Part shown: in pieces, positions 50,655 through 59,495 of the stretch | Layout of the letters: the number at the start of each line of letters is the position of its first letter | Numbering within the stretch: the first letter of the stretch is position 1 | NCBI RefSeq assembly: GCF_030908465.1 | Contig: NZ_CP133078.1 | Span: 744,001 to 808,000 of the forward strand | DNA length: 64,000 nucleotides | Reading direction: 5' to 3' | Origin: Anaerotignum sp. MB30-C6 | GTDB lineage: Bacteria > Bacillota > Clostridia > Lachnospirales > Anaerotignaceae | The notes under the pieces: generated by a model | What the model was told of the DNA's origin: nothing | The model's database searches: none | Seen by the model: only the letters and a program-made list of their open reading frames with translations | Program-made: the position numbers and the translations under genes

Positions 50655-50795
50655 ATGTTATTGAGACGGCACAGAGAAAAGGAGCAGGCAGCTTCTGAAA
50701 AACAGGAACAAAAAGCAATTGAGGAAAAGTCTGAAAAGCCCAAAAAGTCTAAGGGCAAAAAGAAGCAAGAAGAAGATTCTGAAAAACAGGAGTAA
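50655..50795 (+). CDS. 46-aa Lys/Glu-rich protein next to the capsid gene
   Basis: ATG 50655 follows AAGGAGTGAAGG. The product is almost wholly Lys, Glu and Gln (KAIEEKSEKPKKSKGKKKQ) and probably disordered. Such small charged ORFs are common after capsid genes. Confidence 0.65.
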   Translation: MLLRRHREKEQAASEKQEQKAIEEKSEKPKKSKGKKKQEEDSEKQE

Positions 50796-50813
50796 GAAAG
50801 GCGGGCAGTCATA

Positions 50814-51170
50814 ATGGCTTACGCAACCTATGAATATTACAGAGACAGCTACAGGGGGAACACTATCCCCCAAGCTGACTTTGCAAGGCTGTCGGAACGT
50901 GCTTCGGAATACATAGACATGGTCACTTTTGGCAGGGCGGAGGGATATGAGGATACAAAAGGCCTCCTAAAAAAGGCTTGCTGTGCCGTTGCCGATGCCT
51001 ATCAGCTAAATGAACAAGGGGGCGGCGTTGTGGCTGAAACAGTTGGCAAAATAACCAGAAACTACGCTGCAGGAGTTTCTAATACCCCAACAGAAACCCA
51101 AAGGCTATACACTGCCGTTAGTCGCTACCTCTTGCGAGAGGGTCTTTTATATTCGGGGGTGGACGGATGA
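50814..51170 (+). CDS. Head-tail connector protein
   Basis: A 118-aa, helix-rich protein of the Gp6/connector type (ATYEYYRDSYRGNTIPQADFA, LLKKACCAVADAYQ, RYLLREGLL), placed directly after the capsid gene. It overlaps the next gene by 4 bp. Confidence 0.82.
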   Translation: MAYATYEYYRDSYRGNTIPQADFARLSERASEYIDMVTFGRAEGYEDTKGLLKKACCAVADAYQLNEQGGGVVAETVGKITRNYAAGVSNTPTETQRLYTAVSRYLLREGLLYSGVDG

Positions 51171-51505
51171 TACCTAATTCGGATTGTACCGTTTTTACAC
51201 AGCAATACAACCCCGAAACGAGAAAGAAAGATTGGATAGCAACTTTCATTAAAGGCGTATTCTGGCAAGGCTCTACTGGCTCAAGATTATCTAAGTTAGG
51301 AACGGTGGAGAATAACGAAACAATCGTATTTATTCCGTTTTCTTCCTTTCCTAACTTGGTTATCAGTCCAGAGGATAAGATTGTCAGAGGTGCGACGGAT
51401 GCAACAAGCCCTGCAGGTTTAAAAGAGGCTTTGACTGTAATGGGTGTTGATACATTTGATTATGGTAGCCCCGATATGCAACACTGGGAGGTGGTAGCGA
51501 AATGA
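51167..51505 (+). CDS. Minor capsid / head-closure protein
   Basis: The 112-aa beta-rich protein resembles the minor capsid 1 family (VFWQGSTGSRLSKLG, SFPNLVISPEDKIVRG). It probably closes the head below the connector. Overlaps both neighbours by 4 bp. Confidence 0.8.
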   Translation: MIPNSDCTVFTQQYNPETRKKDWIATFIKGVFWQGSTGSRLSKLGTVENNETIVFIPFSSFPNLVISPEDKIVRGATDATSPAGLKEALTVMGVDTFDYGSPDMQHWEVVAK

Positions 51506-51915
51506 ATTTTGAGGTTCACTTTGACAGTGTTGCTAAGATTGCAGAAAGAAAAGGTTTAGGCAAAGGCGGCGTGGTGCAAAAGTACATTGACAGTGAAGTC
51601 ATTAAGCATTGCGCTCCCTATGCTCCCCATGAATCTGGCCAGATGCAGAAAAGCGCAACCTTAGGCACTGTGATTGGTAGTGGTGAGATTACCTACAATT
51701 CCCCATACGCTAAGTATTTGTATTACGGAAAGGTTATGGTAAGCACTACCACTGGAAGTCCATGGGCTAAAAAAGGTGAGCGTAAAGTTTTAACTGACCG
51801 CAATATTAGCTACAACGGCGCGCCAAAACGTGGCTCTTACTGGTTTGAGCGCATGAAGAAAGACCATGGAAAAGAAATATTGAAAGGGGCGGAACAACTT
51901 GGAAAGCTTAATTGA
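51502..51915 (+). CDS. Minor capsid protein, head-tail joining
   Basis: The 137-aa protein fits the minor capsid 2 type: CAPYAPHESGQMQKSATLG, YNSPYAKYLYYGKVM and GSYWFERMKKDHGKEIL. In siphophages this position encodes a tail-completion or neck protein. Confidence 0.82.
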   Translation: MNFEVHFDSVAKIAERKGLGKGGVVQKYIDSEVIKHCAPYAPHESGQMQKSATLGTVIGSGEITYNSPYAKYLYYGKVMVSTTTGSPWAKKGERKVLTDRNISYNGAPKRGSYWFERMKKDHGKEILKGAEQLGKLN

Positions 51916-52321
51916 CAGCGTAAGAACATTCCTGTTGGGATGCCCTTATCTTAAAGACGGTGTATTCAATGTGGACTATCTTGGCGGAAATCCAACGGAA
52001 TATACCGTAGATACCATTCCCGCGGATAATATCATAAAACAGTACGTCGACGGCAGTTCCGTCAGACAGTTTGTATTTGCATTTGGTAGTGTGGAGCTAT
52101 ATGGTTCAGACGTGGACAATAATCTTGCAAACAGTACGTTTTATGAAGATTTCGCGGCGTGGATGGATGAAAAGAGCAGAAACAGAGAGTTGCCCAACAT
52201 TGGAGCAGATAAATCAGCTATTGAAATCAAAGCCCAAGGCGCAGGGTATGTCGTTGAAAATACAGAAAATGCGGCAAGGTACCAAGTACAATGCCGTCTA
52301 ATTTACACACAGAAAGGATGA
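51899..52321 (+). CDS. Tail terminator-like minor capsid protein
   Basis: The 140-aa protein starts at TTG 51899, nine bases after AAAGGGG inside the previous gene. DTIPADNIIKQYVDGSSVRQFVF and GYVVENTENAARYQVQCRLIY fit the minor capsid 3 / tail terminator family. It precedes the tail tube gene. Confidence 0.8.
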   Translation: MESLIDSVRTFLLGCPYLKDGVFNVDYLGGNPTEYTVDTIPADNIIKQYVDGSSVRQFVFAFGSVELYGSDVDNNLANSTFYEDFAAWMDEKSRNRELPNIGADKSAIEIKAQGAGYVVENTENAARYQVQCRLIYTQKG

Positions 52322-52325
52322 TAAT

Positions 52326-52805
52326 ATGGAAACAGTATTAAGAAATCAGATTGCTGATTATTTGGGTATTGGTGAAACACCTACATATGCATTAATGGGG
52401 GTAGGTTTTAACACGTTAGACGAAAACCCCAACGCACAGACAGACAGTAAGACCTACATTCACCAGAAATCCCAGACAAGCCAGATTAAAAGCTATCAAA
52501 CGCAGTTCCCTTTTGACACAGACTTGATCGCAGACGAAACAGCCGTAACCGCATTGTATGACATTGGCCGCAATCAGAAAACGGGCGCCGATGCAGAATT
52601 AGAGTATGTTCGTGTTGAACTGTTTAAGCCTACTGGCGCAGAGGGAACAACCTTTGAAGCAAGAAAGTTTAAGGTTGCCGTAGCCGTTTCAGGCATTGCG
52701 GGTGCTGGCGGTGAAACAGTAAAAGTTACAGGCACTTTGTACGCTGTAGGTGATGCTGTGAAGGGTACGTTTGATACATCAACAAAGACATTCACAGCAG
52801 AGTAA
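52326..52805 (+). CDS. Major tail tube protein
   Basis: The 159-aa beta-rich protein has MGVGFNTLDENPNAQTDSKTYIH and a C-terminal KVTGTLYAVGDAVKGTFD, typical for short tail-tube subunits in this phage group. It lies between the tail terminator and the assembly chaperones, and a terminator hairpin follows, as often found for abundant structural transcripts. Confidence 0.85.
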   Translation: METVLRNQIADYLGIGETPTYALMGVGFNTLDENPNAQTDSKTYIHQKSQTSQIKSYQTQFPFDTDLIADETAVTALYDIGRNQKTGADAELEYVRVELFKPTGAEGTTFEARKFKVAVAVSGIAGAGGETVKVTGTLYAVGDAVKGTFDTSTKTFTAE

Positions 52806-52814
52806 AATTGCACA

Positions 52815-52843
52815 GCCTGCCCTTTATGGGTGGGCTTTTTATT
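52815..52843 (+). terminator. Hairpin after the tail tube gene
   Basis: GCCTGCCC (52815-52822) pairs with GGGTGGGC (52828-52835) using two G-U pairs, then five T. Probably a partial terminator lowering expression downstream of the tube gene. Confidence 0.75.
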
Positions 52844-52859
52844 ACAGGAGGGAAAATAT

Positions 52860-53201
52860 ATGAATAGATTTATTAAGAGAAATACAGTCAGAGAGTTAGA
52901 AATTTTGGGTAATACATATAACGTGGATTTTGGCAATGATGAAATTCCTTTTATTTTTCAGAAGGTAGCCGACGAATCCAGAAACATTGCAGGCGAAGAT
53001 GATAAGACAATTTTGGAAAATCAAAAGGAAATTTTCAAACTTGCAATCAATATTATTATTGGTAATGCAAATGCATCGGAACAAATCTTCAAATACGACA
53101 ATTCCGCAGTTCTCCACAGCGATGTATATAAATTTTTAGTAGACCAATTCACCGAAGTTATGTCTGAACAGTCCCCATACAGCCCTAATCGCATCAAATG
53201 A
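52860..53201 (+). CDS. Tail assembly chaperone-like protein
   Basis: The 113-aa protein starts at ATG 52860 after GGAGGG. Sequence features are FIKRNTVRELEILGNTYNVDF and a helical rest. Position before Gp15 and the tape measure matches the first of the two tail assembly chaperones. The two frames overlap by 4 bp. Confidence 0.72.
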   Translation: MNRFIKRNTVRELEILGNTYNVDFGNDEIPFIFQKVADESRNIAGEDDKTILENQKEIFKLAINIIIGNANASEQIFKYDNSAVLHSDVYKFLVDQFTEVMSEQSPYSPNRIK

Positions 53202-53788
53202 ATATGTTAATTGACAGCCTGCCCCATTCCCTTTGCATCAATAACAAGGAATATGCAATCAGATACGACCACAAGACAGCAATTCTCTACGAAACAATGA
53301 TGCTTGACAATGAAGTTCCGCAAGAGGAAAAACCTATCCTTGCATTGCGCCTATTCTATCCTATTATTCCTGACGACTGGAAAGAAGCATTGGAGGGGAT
53401 ACAGTGGTTCTACCGTTGCGGAGAAGAAGAACAGACCAGAAAGAAACGGGGCAGAGGTACACAGGACAGAATATATTCGTTTGAGCATGATGCATCCTAT
53501 ATCTACAGCGCATTTCTAAGCCAGTACGGAATTGATTTGACCGAAGCTACATTGCATTGGTGGAAGTTCCGAGCGTTGTTTCAAGGGCTAAATGAGGATT
53601 CTGCCTTGTGTAAAATCATGGGTTACCGAGGCATGGATATACCTGAGAGTATGGGCAAGGAACAGAAGGAGTTCTATCGCAAGATGAAAGAACAGTATAG
53701 GATTCCTCTGGCCAAGGGTGAGCAGGAGAAGTTGAATGCCATTGAAGAAGCTTTGCTTAAAGGCGGAGACTTAACTGGGTTGTTGTAA
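53198..53788 (+). CDS. Gp15-like tail assembly protein
   Basis: The 196-aa protein matches the phage Gp15 family (LALRLFYPIIPDDWKEALEG, YIYSAFLSQYGIDLTEATLHWWKFRALFQGL). It normally lies directly before the tape measure, but here a lipoprotein gene intervenes. Confidence 0.88.
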   Translation: MNMLIDSLPHSLCINNKEYAIRYDHKTAILYETMMLDNEVPQEEKPILALRLFYPIIPDDWKEALEGIQWFYRCGEEEQTRKKRGRGTQDRIYSFEHDASYIYSAFLSQYGIDLTEATLHWWKFRALFQGLNEDSALCKIMGYRGMDIPESMGKEQKEFYRKMKEQYRIPLAKGEQEKLNAIEEALLKGGDLTGLL

Positions 53789-53841
53789 TGGTTCACTTTT
53801 TGTGGTATTGTGGAAATATATACCATAGAGGGGGATTTGAT

Positions 53842-54645
53842 ATGAGAAATAAGCTAAAGTTGATGACTTGCATTCTTGTAGTTGCAATGCTATGTGGTTG
53901 TTCGAACAAAAGCATTTCCAATGAAACTGTTACCTATGGAGCTATAGAGCATGCAGGAAATTATTGCTTTAAAATTAAGCCAAGCCAATTCGAGGATTTA
54001 TTTAACGAAAACTTAAAAGATGAAAAAAACAGAATTGGTAATTGCAAAAAGACTGATAGCAAGGATTGGACAAATTACGAATACGAATTGAATGAAAATG
54101 GAGTTCTAAGACTGTTTGCATCAAAAAATTCTGAATATATTTACGAGATACATTTTGGAGCGCGAGATAGTACAGAATTTAAAGAAGAATACGCAGATAT
54201 AGCCGTTAAGATGATAGATAGCTCCTATGACTTTGAAACAATTTTGGACGGGTTATTAGAAGAAGGAGAAACGGATAGTAATGGTAATTTCAATTCAATC
54301 ATATATAAGCCTTTTGGCGAACACGAAATAATGTTTACGTTGAATGTATTTTCTGATACAACGGGAGATATGCCGACACAAATATTTACCTTTAGTGCTG
54401 TTCCAAAAGAAAATATATTAACGACAGGGGCGTACGAAGTCGGGATTGATTTGGACGGGGGGAGTTATGATATTTACCTCAAAAATGGGTCTGGTACATG
54501 CTCAATAAATGACGGAGATCTATTGGGTGAAAAATTTTCTTTTGGCACAGAGGGGATTTCCAGTTATCAAAACGCTAAATTACAAGAAGGGGACACTATT
54601 AAAATTTCAGGTGATGTTGAGTTGGAATTTTATCCTAATTATTAG
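53842..54645 (+). CDS. Predicted lipoprotein, cargo gene in the tail operon
   Basis: The 267-aa protein has a basic start, a hydrophobic h-region and the lipobox LCGC with Cys20, so it should be exported and lipid-anchored outside the membrane. The last 65 residues contain TGAYEVGIDLDGGSYDIYL, a motif seen in Gram-positive surface proteins. ATG 53842 follows AGAGGGGG. A private terminator follows, and it splits gp15 from the tape measure. A superinfection-exclusion or lysogenic-conversion role is plausible, as known lipoproteins such as Ltp act this way, but unproven. Confidence 0.75.
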   Translation: MRNKLKLMTCILVVAMLCGCSNKSISNETVTYGAIEHAGNYCFKIKPSQFEDLFNENLKDEKNRIGNCKKTDSKDWTNYEYELNENGVLRLFASKNSEYIYEIHFGARDSTEFKEEYADIAVKMIDSSYDFETILDGLLEEGETDSNGNFNSIIYKPFGEHEIMFTLNVFSDTTGDMPTQIFTFSAVPKENILTTGAYEVGIDLDGGSYDIYLKNGSGTCSINDGDLLGEKFSFGTEGISSYQNAKLQEGDTIKISGDVELEFYPNY

Positions 54646-54653
54646 AAGTAACG

Positions 54654-54679
54654 GCACATCTTAACCGATGTGCTTTTTT
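54654..54679 (+). terminator. Terminator after the lipoprotein gene
   Basis: GCACATC (54654-54660) pairs perfectly with GATGTGC (54667-54673) and runs into six T. Confidence 0.85.
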
Positions 54680-54707
54680 CATGCAAAAAATAGAAGGGAG
54701 GGGTTAA

Positions 54708-57700
54708 ATGGCATACAGTTATGACGGTTACCTAAGATTTGGCACCAAGGTAGACCAGAGCGGATTTGACAAAGGTGTAAATAGCCTAAAGTCTGCGGCA
54801 AGTATCGGTGCGAAAGCTGTTGCAGTAAGTTTAGGAGCGGCTACAGGGGCAGTTACCGCCTTATCAGTTGCATCAATCAGAGCAGGTTCTAACTTCGAAG
54901 AAGGCATGAGCAAAGTTTCTGCTATATCTGGGGCTACTGCATCCGACTTGCAAGCCTTAGCGGATAAAGCAAAGGAAATGGGTGCAACAACTAAATTTAG
55001 TGCTACAGAGAGCGCAGAAGCCTTACAGTATATGGCTATGGCAGGTTGGAAAACAGAGCAGATGCTTAGTGGGCTACCTGGCGTTATGAACTTAGCTGCC
55101 GCAAGCGGTGAGGATTTAGCAACCGTATCAGATATTGTAACGGATGCAATGACGGCTTTTGGGCTAAAAGCAGAGGAAAGCGCTCATTTTGCTGACGTTT
55201 TGGCGGCTGCGTCTAGTAATGCAAACACCAATGTAGGTATGATGGGCTACACTTTTAAATACGCCGCACCCTTAGCGGGGGCATTAGGATATACCATCGA
55301 AGATACAGCTTTAGCTATTGGATTGATGGCAAATGCAGGTATTAAGAGTGAAACGGCTGGTACTGCATTAAGAAGTATGTTTTCTGAAATGACCGGGGCA
55401 GTAGAATTAACTGGTGATAAATTAGGCAAGTATGTTATTGAACTAGAGAGAGCAGACGGAACTATGGTTCCTTTAGGGGAAACAATTAGATCATTAAGAG
55501 AGGCTTTCTCACAAATGACCGAAGCAGAAAAAATAGCGAATGCCGAAAGTTTAGTCGGCAAAGAGGCTATGAGTGGCTTACTTGCCATTGTTAATGCAAG
55601 CCAATCCGACTACAACAAGCTATCTGCAGCAATACAAAACGCTGATGGATCTGCGCAGAATATGGCTGATACTATGAATGATAACCTTAAAGGCGATTTA
55701 ACCATTCTTGGAAGTACAGCTGAAAGTGTTGGTATTCGAATCTACGATAAATTCGAAACCCCTATGAGAAGTGCCGCTCAGGCTGCAACTGAAAGCATGA
55801 ATGATGTGTTGAGAAGTTTAAACGGTGGACAACTTGATAAATCTGTGGATAAAATCGCTGATAGCGCAGGGAATTTGTTAGCAAAAACGGCTGAATTGAC
55901 CGCAAACGGATTGCCTAAGTTATTGGATGGCTTTACTTATTTAATCGACCATGGCAAAGAAGTCAAATCAACTGTTATGGGTATATCTGCCGCCGTAGTA
56001 GCGTACAAGTCTAAAAGTGTATTTACATCTGTAATAAGTGGTTGGAAAAAGGTATCGGGAGTTATAAACGCCCAGACGAAAGCAACTGGATTGGCTACAA
56101 AAGCCCAACTTATTATGAACGCTGCTATTTCCGCAAACCCTGCGGCAGTTGCGGCGGTGGCAATCGGGGCTTTAACAGCAGGGCTTGTGGCGCTTAGTCA
56201 GCAAGAGAATGAAACAAAAAAACATACAAGGGAATTGAATGATGCCTTAGACGAACAAATAAGCGAAAGAGAGGAAGCTGAAAAAGCAAGGCGAGAAGCT
56301 ATTGACGGCGCTGTAACCGAAATAGACCATGCTACAAGCCTGATTGATAAATACGATGATATCACAGACGCAAACGGCAAGGTAAAAGAAGGTTATGAGG
56401 GCAGAGCAAGGGCTTTGCAGGAACAAATTAACAGCATTATCCCTAATGCAATCAGCTTATCAGAGCGCGAAGGTGATATGTATTTACAGGTTGCCGACAA
56501 TCTCGAATTGTTGATGAAAAAGAAAAAGGTAAGTGCATTGGTTGAAGCCGACCAAGATGCCTACATAGAAGCGTTGAAAAACGAAAATGAAAATATAAAC
56601 GCTTTAAGGACGGCGAAAGAAGATTTGGCAACTGCCGAAGAGGAACTCCAAAAGGCAAGAGAGGAATACGCAGAGTACAGCGAATACGCACATCAAGAAA
56701 GCCCTTATTTTAAACAGAGAATAAAGGATTTAGAGGACGATGTTGAAGCAGGCTGGAGAAATGTAGAAGAAAAAAAGAAAATATTAAATGCGAACATTAA
56801 GCTGCAAGAAGATCAAGAAGCGGCAGAAGAAGCCTTGTATTCAGATTCTTTAGAGAAATTGGATGCTGTACTTGATGATAGGCTTAACGCAACCGCTACT
56901 TACACCAATAAAAACAAAGAAGAAATGGATAAGCAATTATCCGATATTTCAGGCAATTATATTGCATTAATAGATTTGGCAAAAGAAAAAGGCGAGGAAC
57001 TATCTGAATTGGAAATAGATAGATTGGCAAAAACCAGAAAGCAACTCAAAACCGAGGTTGACGCTTATCTCGCAACAGGCGAAAAGATACCCCTAAATTT
57101 AGCACAAGGTATTTTGAACACCGAAGCAACATTCAAAAGTTCCGTTGAAAACCTTTTTAGGAGTGGCAAAATAGACCATGAGCAATATGTAAAACTTATG
57201 GGTACCGTTGGCAGTAATTGGGGTAACGCATTAGCTGAAAGTAGTGACAGCGAGGAAGTAATTGGGAAGATTAAAGCCGCTGCAGAGAACAATGCGAATA
57301 CGGCCACAGAAAGCATAAAAAAGGTATGGAAGATTGAGAATGAAACCTCTGGGGCAGGCAGTGAGATAGGCGGTTATTACGCTGACGGCGTTGCAAAGGG
57401 TATGATAAGCGAAACTTCTCTAAGAAAAATTAGAGCAAACGGAACTATATTAGGGCAGACAGCGGACAAAGCAACCAGAAAAGCTTTGAAAATCGAAAGC
57501 CCTTCGAAGGTAGGCATGGAAACTGGCGGTTTCTACGGGGAAGGTTTTGCAATCGGTATAGAGCAATCTTCTGGCATGGTGCAGGATGCAATATCCACCC
57601 TTTCCAATAACGCTATTACTATGGCAAAAGGGAAAGCAACTTCTTACAAGGAAATAGGCTCCTTGTATATTGAATCCATGGAGAACAGTATCAACGGCAA

Positions 57701-58790
57701 GACTGACTCTATCATCAAGCAAGTAGAGAAGCTTGTGAATGAGCAGACGGAGGCTCATATTGAAACCTTAGGCAAGAATGACCAAAAAGCTAAGGATAAA
57801 TACAGGGAATCCGCTAGAGAAACGATGGATACCTATAAAGCCGCTTTCAGAAAAGGTGCATCAGAGGTAAACGCTCTACTTAAGGAAAAAATCCAAGACA
57901 TTACCGAAACGGCTCAAAAGCAATACGATGAAATCATCAAGCAACGTGAACGTATGCAAGAAAAGCTTTCTGATTTCGGTGATTTATTCACGAGGGATGA
58001 TGATGGAGAAGTTCAGCTTGAAAATATTGACAAGCAAATAGACGCCATTGAGCGTTATGAGGAAGCCTTGGAGAAGCTTCAAGAGAAAGGAATTGCCGAG
58101 GGCTTACTCAATGAGATTGTGAACATGGGCGTTGAAGATGGTACTGATTTTGCGGAGGAATTACTCTCCAAAAGTGAATCGACATTTGAGCGGTATAATC
58201 AGGCATGGACAGAAAAACAGGAACTTGCCAAAACGGTAGCAGAGAAATTCTATGCCGATGAATTAGAAACATTAGATAAGGATTTTACACAGAAGCTGGA
58301 TACAGCTTTAGCCAGTATCCCTGAAGAATGCACCAATGTGGGTGTAGATGCGATTAAGGGTACTATTGAAGGTATGGAAAGTCAGAGAGGTGAAGCAGTT
58401 GCCACAGCTAGAAGTATTGCGGATGCAATTATCAAAGAATTAAAACGCGCCACGGAAACCGCCAGTCCTTCTAAGAGAGCGGCAAGGGAAGTAGGTAAGC
58501 CGTTGACCCAAGGAATTGTTAAGGGCATGAAGGATGCCTATGATCCTAAAGAAATGGAACGTTATGCCGACCGCATGATGGCGGATGTGGGGCAATCCCA
58601 AAGCAAGGCGGCACAGAGTGTCTTGCATAAAAACACTTCAAACATTTGGAACAGTTCCACTTACAACGGCGGAGATTTCGTATTGAAAATTGAAAAGATG
58701 GTGAATGACGGAAAAGGTTCTGTTTCCAGCCTATTGCAGGAGGCAGAGTTCTACCGCAAACAAAAAGTATCGGCGACGGGAGGTTCATAA
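54708..58790 (+). CDS. Tail tape measure protein (TP901 family core)
   Basis: The 1360-aa protein sets tail length. The N-terminal third carries the TP901 core (ISGATASDLQALADKAKEMG, ATKFSATESAEALQYMAMAG), a hydrophobic stretch follows near 470-495, and long coiled coils fill the remainder. Repeated SPSK motifs (KIESPSKVGMETGGF near 925, ETASPSKRAAREVGKPL near 1247) are typical. GGGAGGGG precedes ATG 54708. Confidence 0.93.
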   Translation: MAYSYDGYLRFGTKVDQSGFDKGVNSLKSAASIGAKAVAVSLGAATGAVTALSVASIRAGSNFEEGMSKVSAISGATASDLQALADKAKEMGATTKFSATESAEALQYMAMAGWKTEQMLSGLPGVMNLAAASGEDLATVSDIVTDAMTAFGLKAEESAHFADVLAAASSNANTNVGMMGYTFKYAAPLAGALGYTIEDTALAIGLMANAGIKSETAGTALRSMFSEMTGAVELTGDKLGKYVIELERADGTMVPLGETIRSLREAFSQMTEAEKIANAESLVGKEAMSGLLAIVNASQSDYNKLSAAIQNADGSAQNMADTMNDNLKGDLTILGSTAESVGIRIYDKFETPMRSAAQAATESMNDVLRSLNGGQLDKSVDKIADSAGNLLAKTAELTANGLPKLLDGFTYLIDHGKEVKSTVMGISAAVVAYKSKSVFTSVISGWKKVSGVINAQTKATGLATKAQLIMNAAISANPAAVAAVAIGALTAGLVALSQQENETKKHTRELNDALDEQISEREEAEKARREAIDGAVTEIDHATSLIDKYDDITDANGKVKEGYEGRARALQEQINSIIPNAISLSEREGDMYLQVADNLELLMKKKKVSALVEADQDAYIEALKNENENINALRTAKEDLATAEEELQKAREEYAEYSEYAHQESPYFKQRIKDLEDDVEAGWRNVEEKKKILNANIKLQEDQEAAEEALYSDSLEKLDAVLDDRLNATATYTNKNKEEMDKQLSDISGNYIALIDLAKEKGEELSELEIDRLAKTRKQLKTEVDAYLATGEKIPLNLAQGILNTEATFKSSVENLFRSGKIDHEQYVKLMGTVGSNWGNALAESSDSEEVIGKIKAAAENNANTATESIKKVWKIENETSGAGSEIGGYYADGVAKGMISETSLRKIRANGTILGQTADKATRKALKIESPSKVGMETGGFYGEGFAIGIEQSSGMVQDAISTLSNNAITMAKGKATSYKEIGSLYIESMENSINGKTDSIIKQVEKLVNEQTEAHIETLGKNDQKAKDKYRESARETMDTYKAAFRKGASEVNALLKEKIQDITETAQKQYDEIIKQRERMQEKLSDFGDLFTRDDDGEVQLENIDKQIDAIERYEEALEKLQEKGIAEGLLNEIVNMGVEDGTDFAEELLSKSESTFERYNQAWTEKQELAKTVAEKFYADELETLDKDFTQKLDTALASIPEECTNVGVDAIKGTIEGMESQRGEAVATARSIADAIIKELKRATETASPSKRAAREVGKPLTQGIVKGMKDAYDPKEMERYADRMMADVGQSQSKAAQSVLHKNTSNIWNSSTYNGGDFVLKIEKMVNDGKGSVSSLLQEAEFYRKQKVSATGGS

Positions 58791-58792
58791 TT

Positions 58793-59494
58793 GTGGAGCC
58801 TTATTTTATTTTTAAAGGAAAAAACAGTAGGGATTTTGGGATTTTAATTTCTGAAATGCCTGACATTGTGAAACCACAACGCAGAGAGCAAGAAGTAACA
58901 ATACCCGGCAGAAGTGGCGTATTGACTATTGATGAGAATGCTTATGAATCCTATACGCTTTCTATTGCGTGTGGTAAAAGGGGGACGGAGAGGCTAGGGG
59001 AAATTGTGGCTTGGTTGGACGGTAGTGGAGATTTAACCCTTTCTACAGAGCCTGATAAGGTATATCGGGCAAGGATTAGTAATGCTATTTCAATTTCCGA
59101 TGTGATTTATTTGTATAACTCTTTTTTGGTTCAGTTTAAGGTATTCCCCTTTAAGTATTCTTTGAATGCCGTTCGTTCCCATGCTGACAATCTCGTTCTA
59201 ACTGTTCCTACATCCATCAAAAACAAAGGTTCGGTTTATTCCGAACCAACCATCACAATTCATGGCGCAGGGAACATTACCCTAATCATAAATGGCACGA
59301 ATTATGGACTTCTTGGGGTAGCGGAATACATAACCATCAATAGCGAGATGATGGAGGTTTACAAGGGGAAAGTCAACTGCAATAACAAGTTTTCCGCTCT
59401 GGACTTCCCGAGGCTTGAGGTTGGTATGAATACAATTAGTTGGACGGGTAACGTCACGAAAATAGAAGTAGAGCCTAAATGGAGGTGGTTATAA
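58793..59494 (+). CDS. Distal tail protein (Dit)
   Basis: The 233-aa protein begins FKGKNSRDFGILISEMPDIVKPQRR, matching the siphovirus Dit/YomH family; the N-terminal ring domain and a C-terminal galectin-like beta domain (EPTITIHGAGNITLIINGTNYG) are visible. It starts at GTG 58793 after GGGAGG. It forms the hub between tail tube and adsorption device. Confidence 0.88.
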   Translation: MEPYFIFKGKNSRDFGILISEMPDIVKPQRREQEVTIPGRSGVLTIDENAYESYTLSIACGKRGTERLGEIVAWLDGSGDLTLSTEPDKVYRARISNAISISDVIYLYNSFLVQFKVFPFKYSLNAVRSHADNLVLTVPTSIKNKGSVYSEPTITIHGAGNITLIINGTNYGLLGVAEYITINSEMMEVYKGKVNCNNKFSALDFPRLEVGMNTISWTGNVTKIEVEPKWRWL

Positions 59495-59495
59495 C

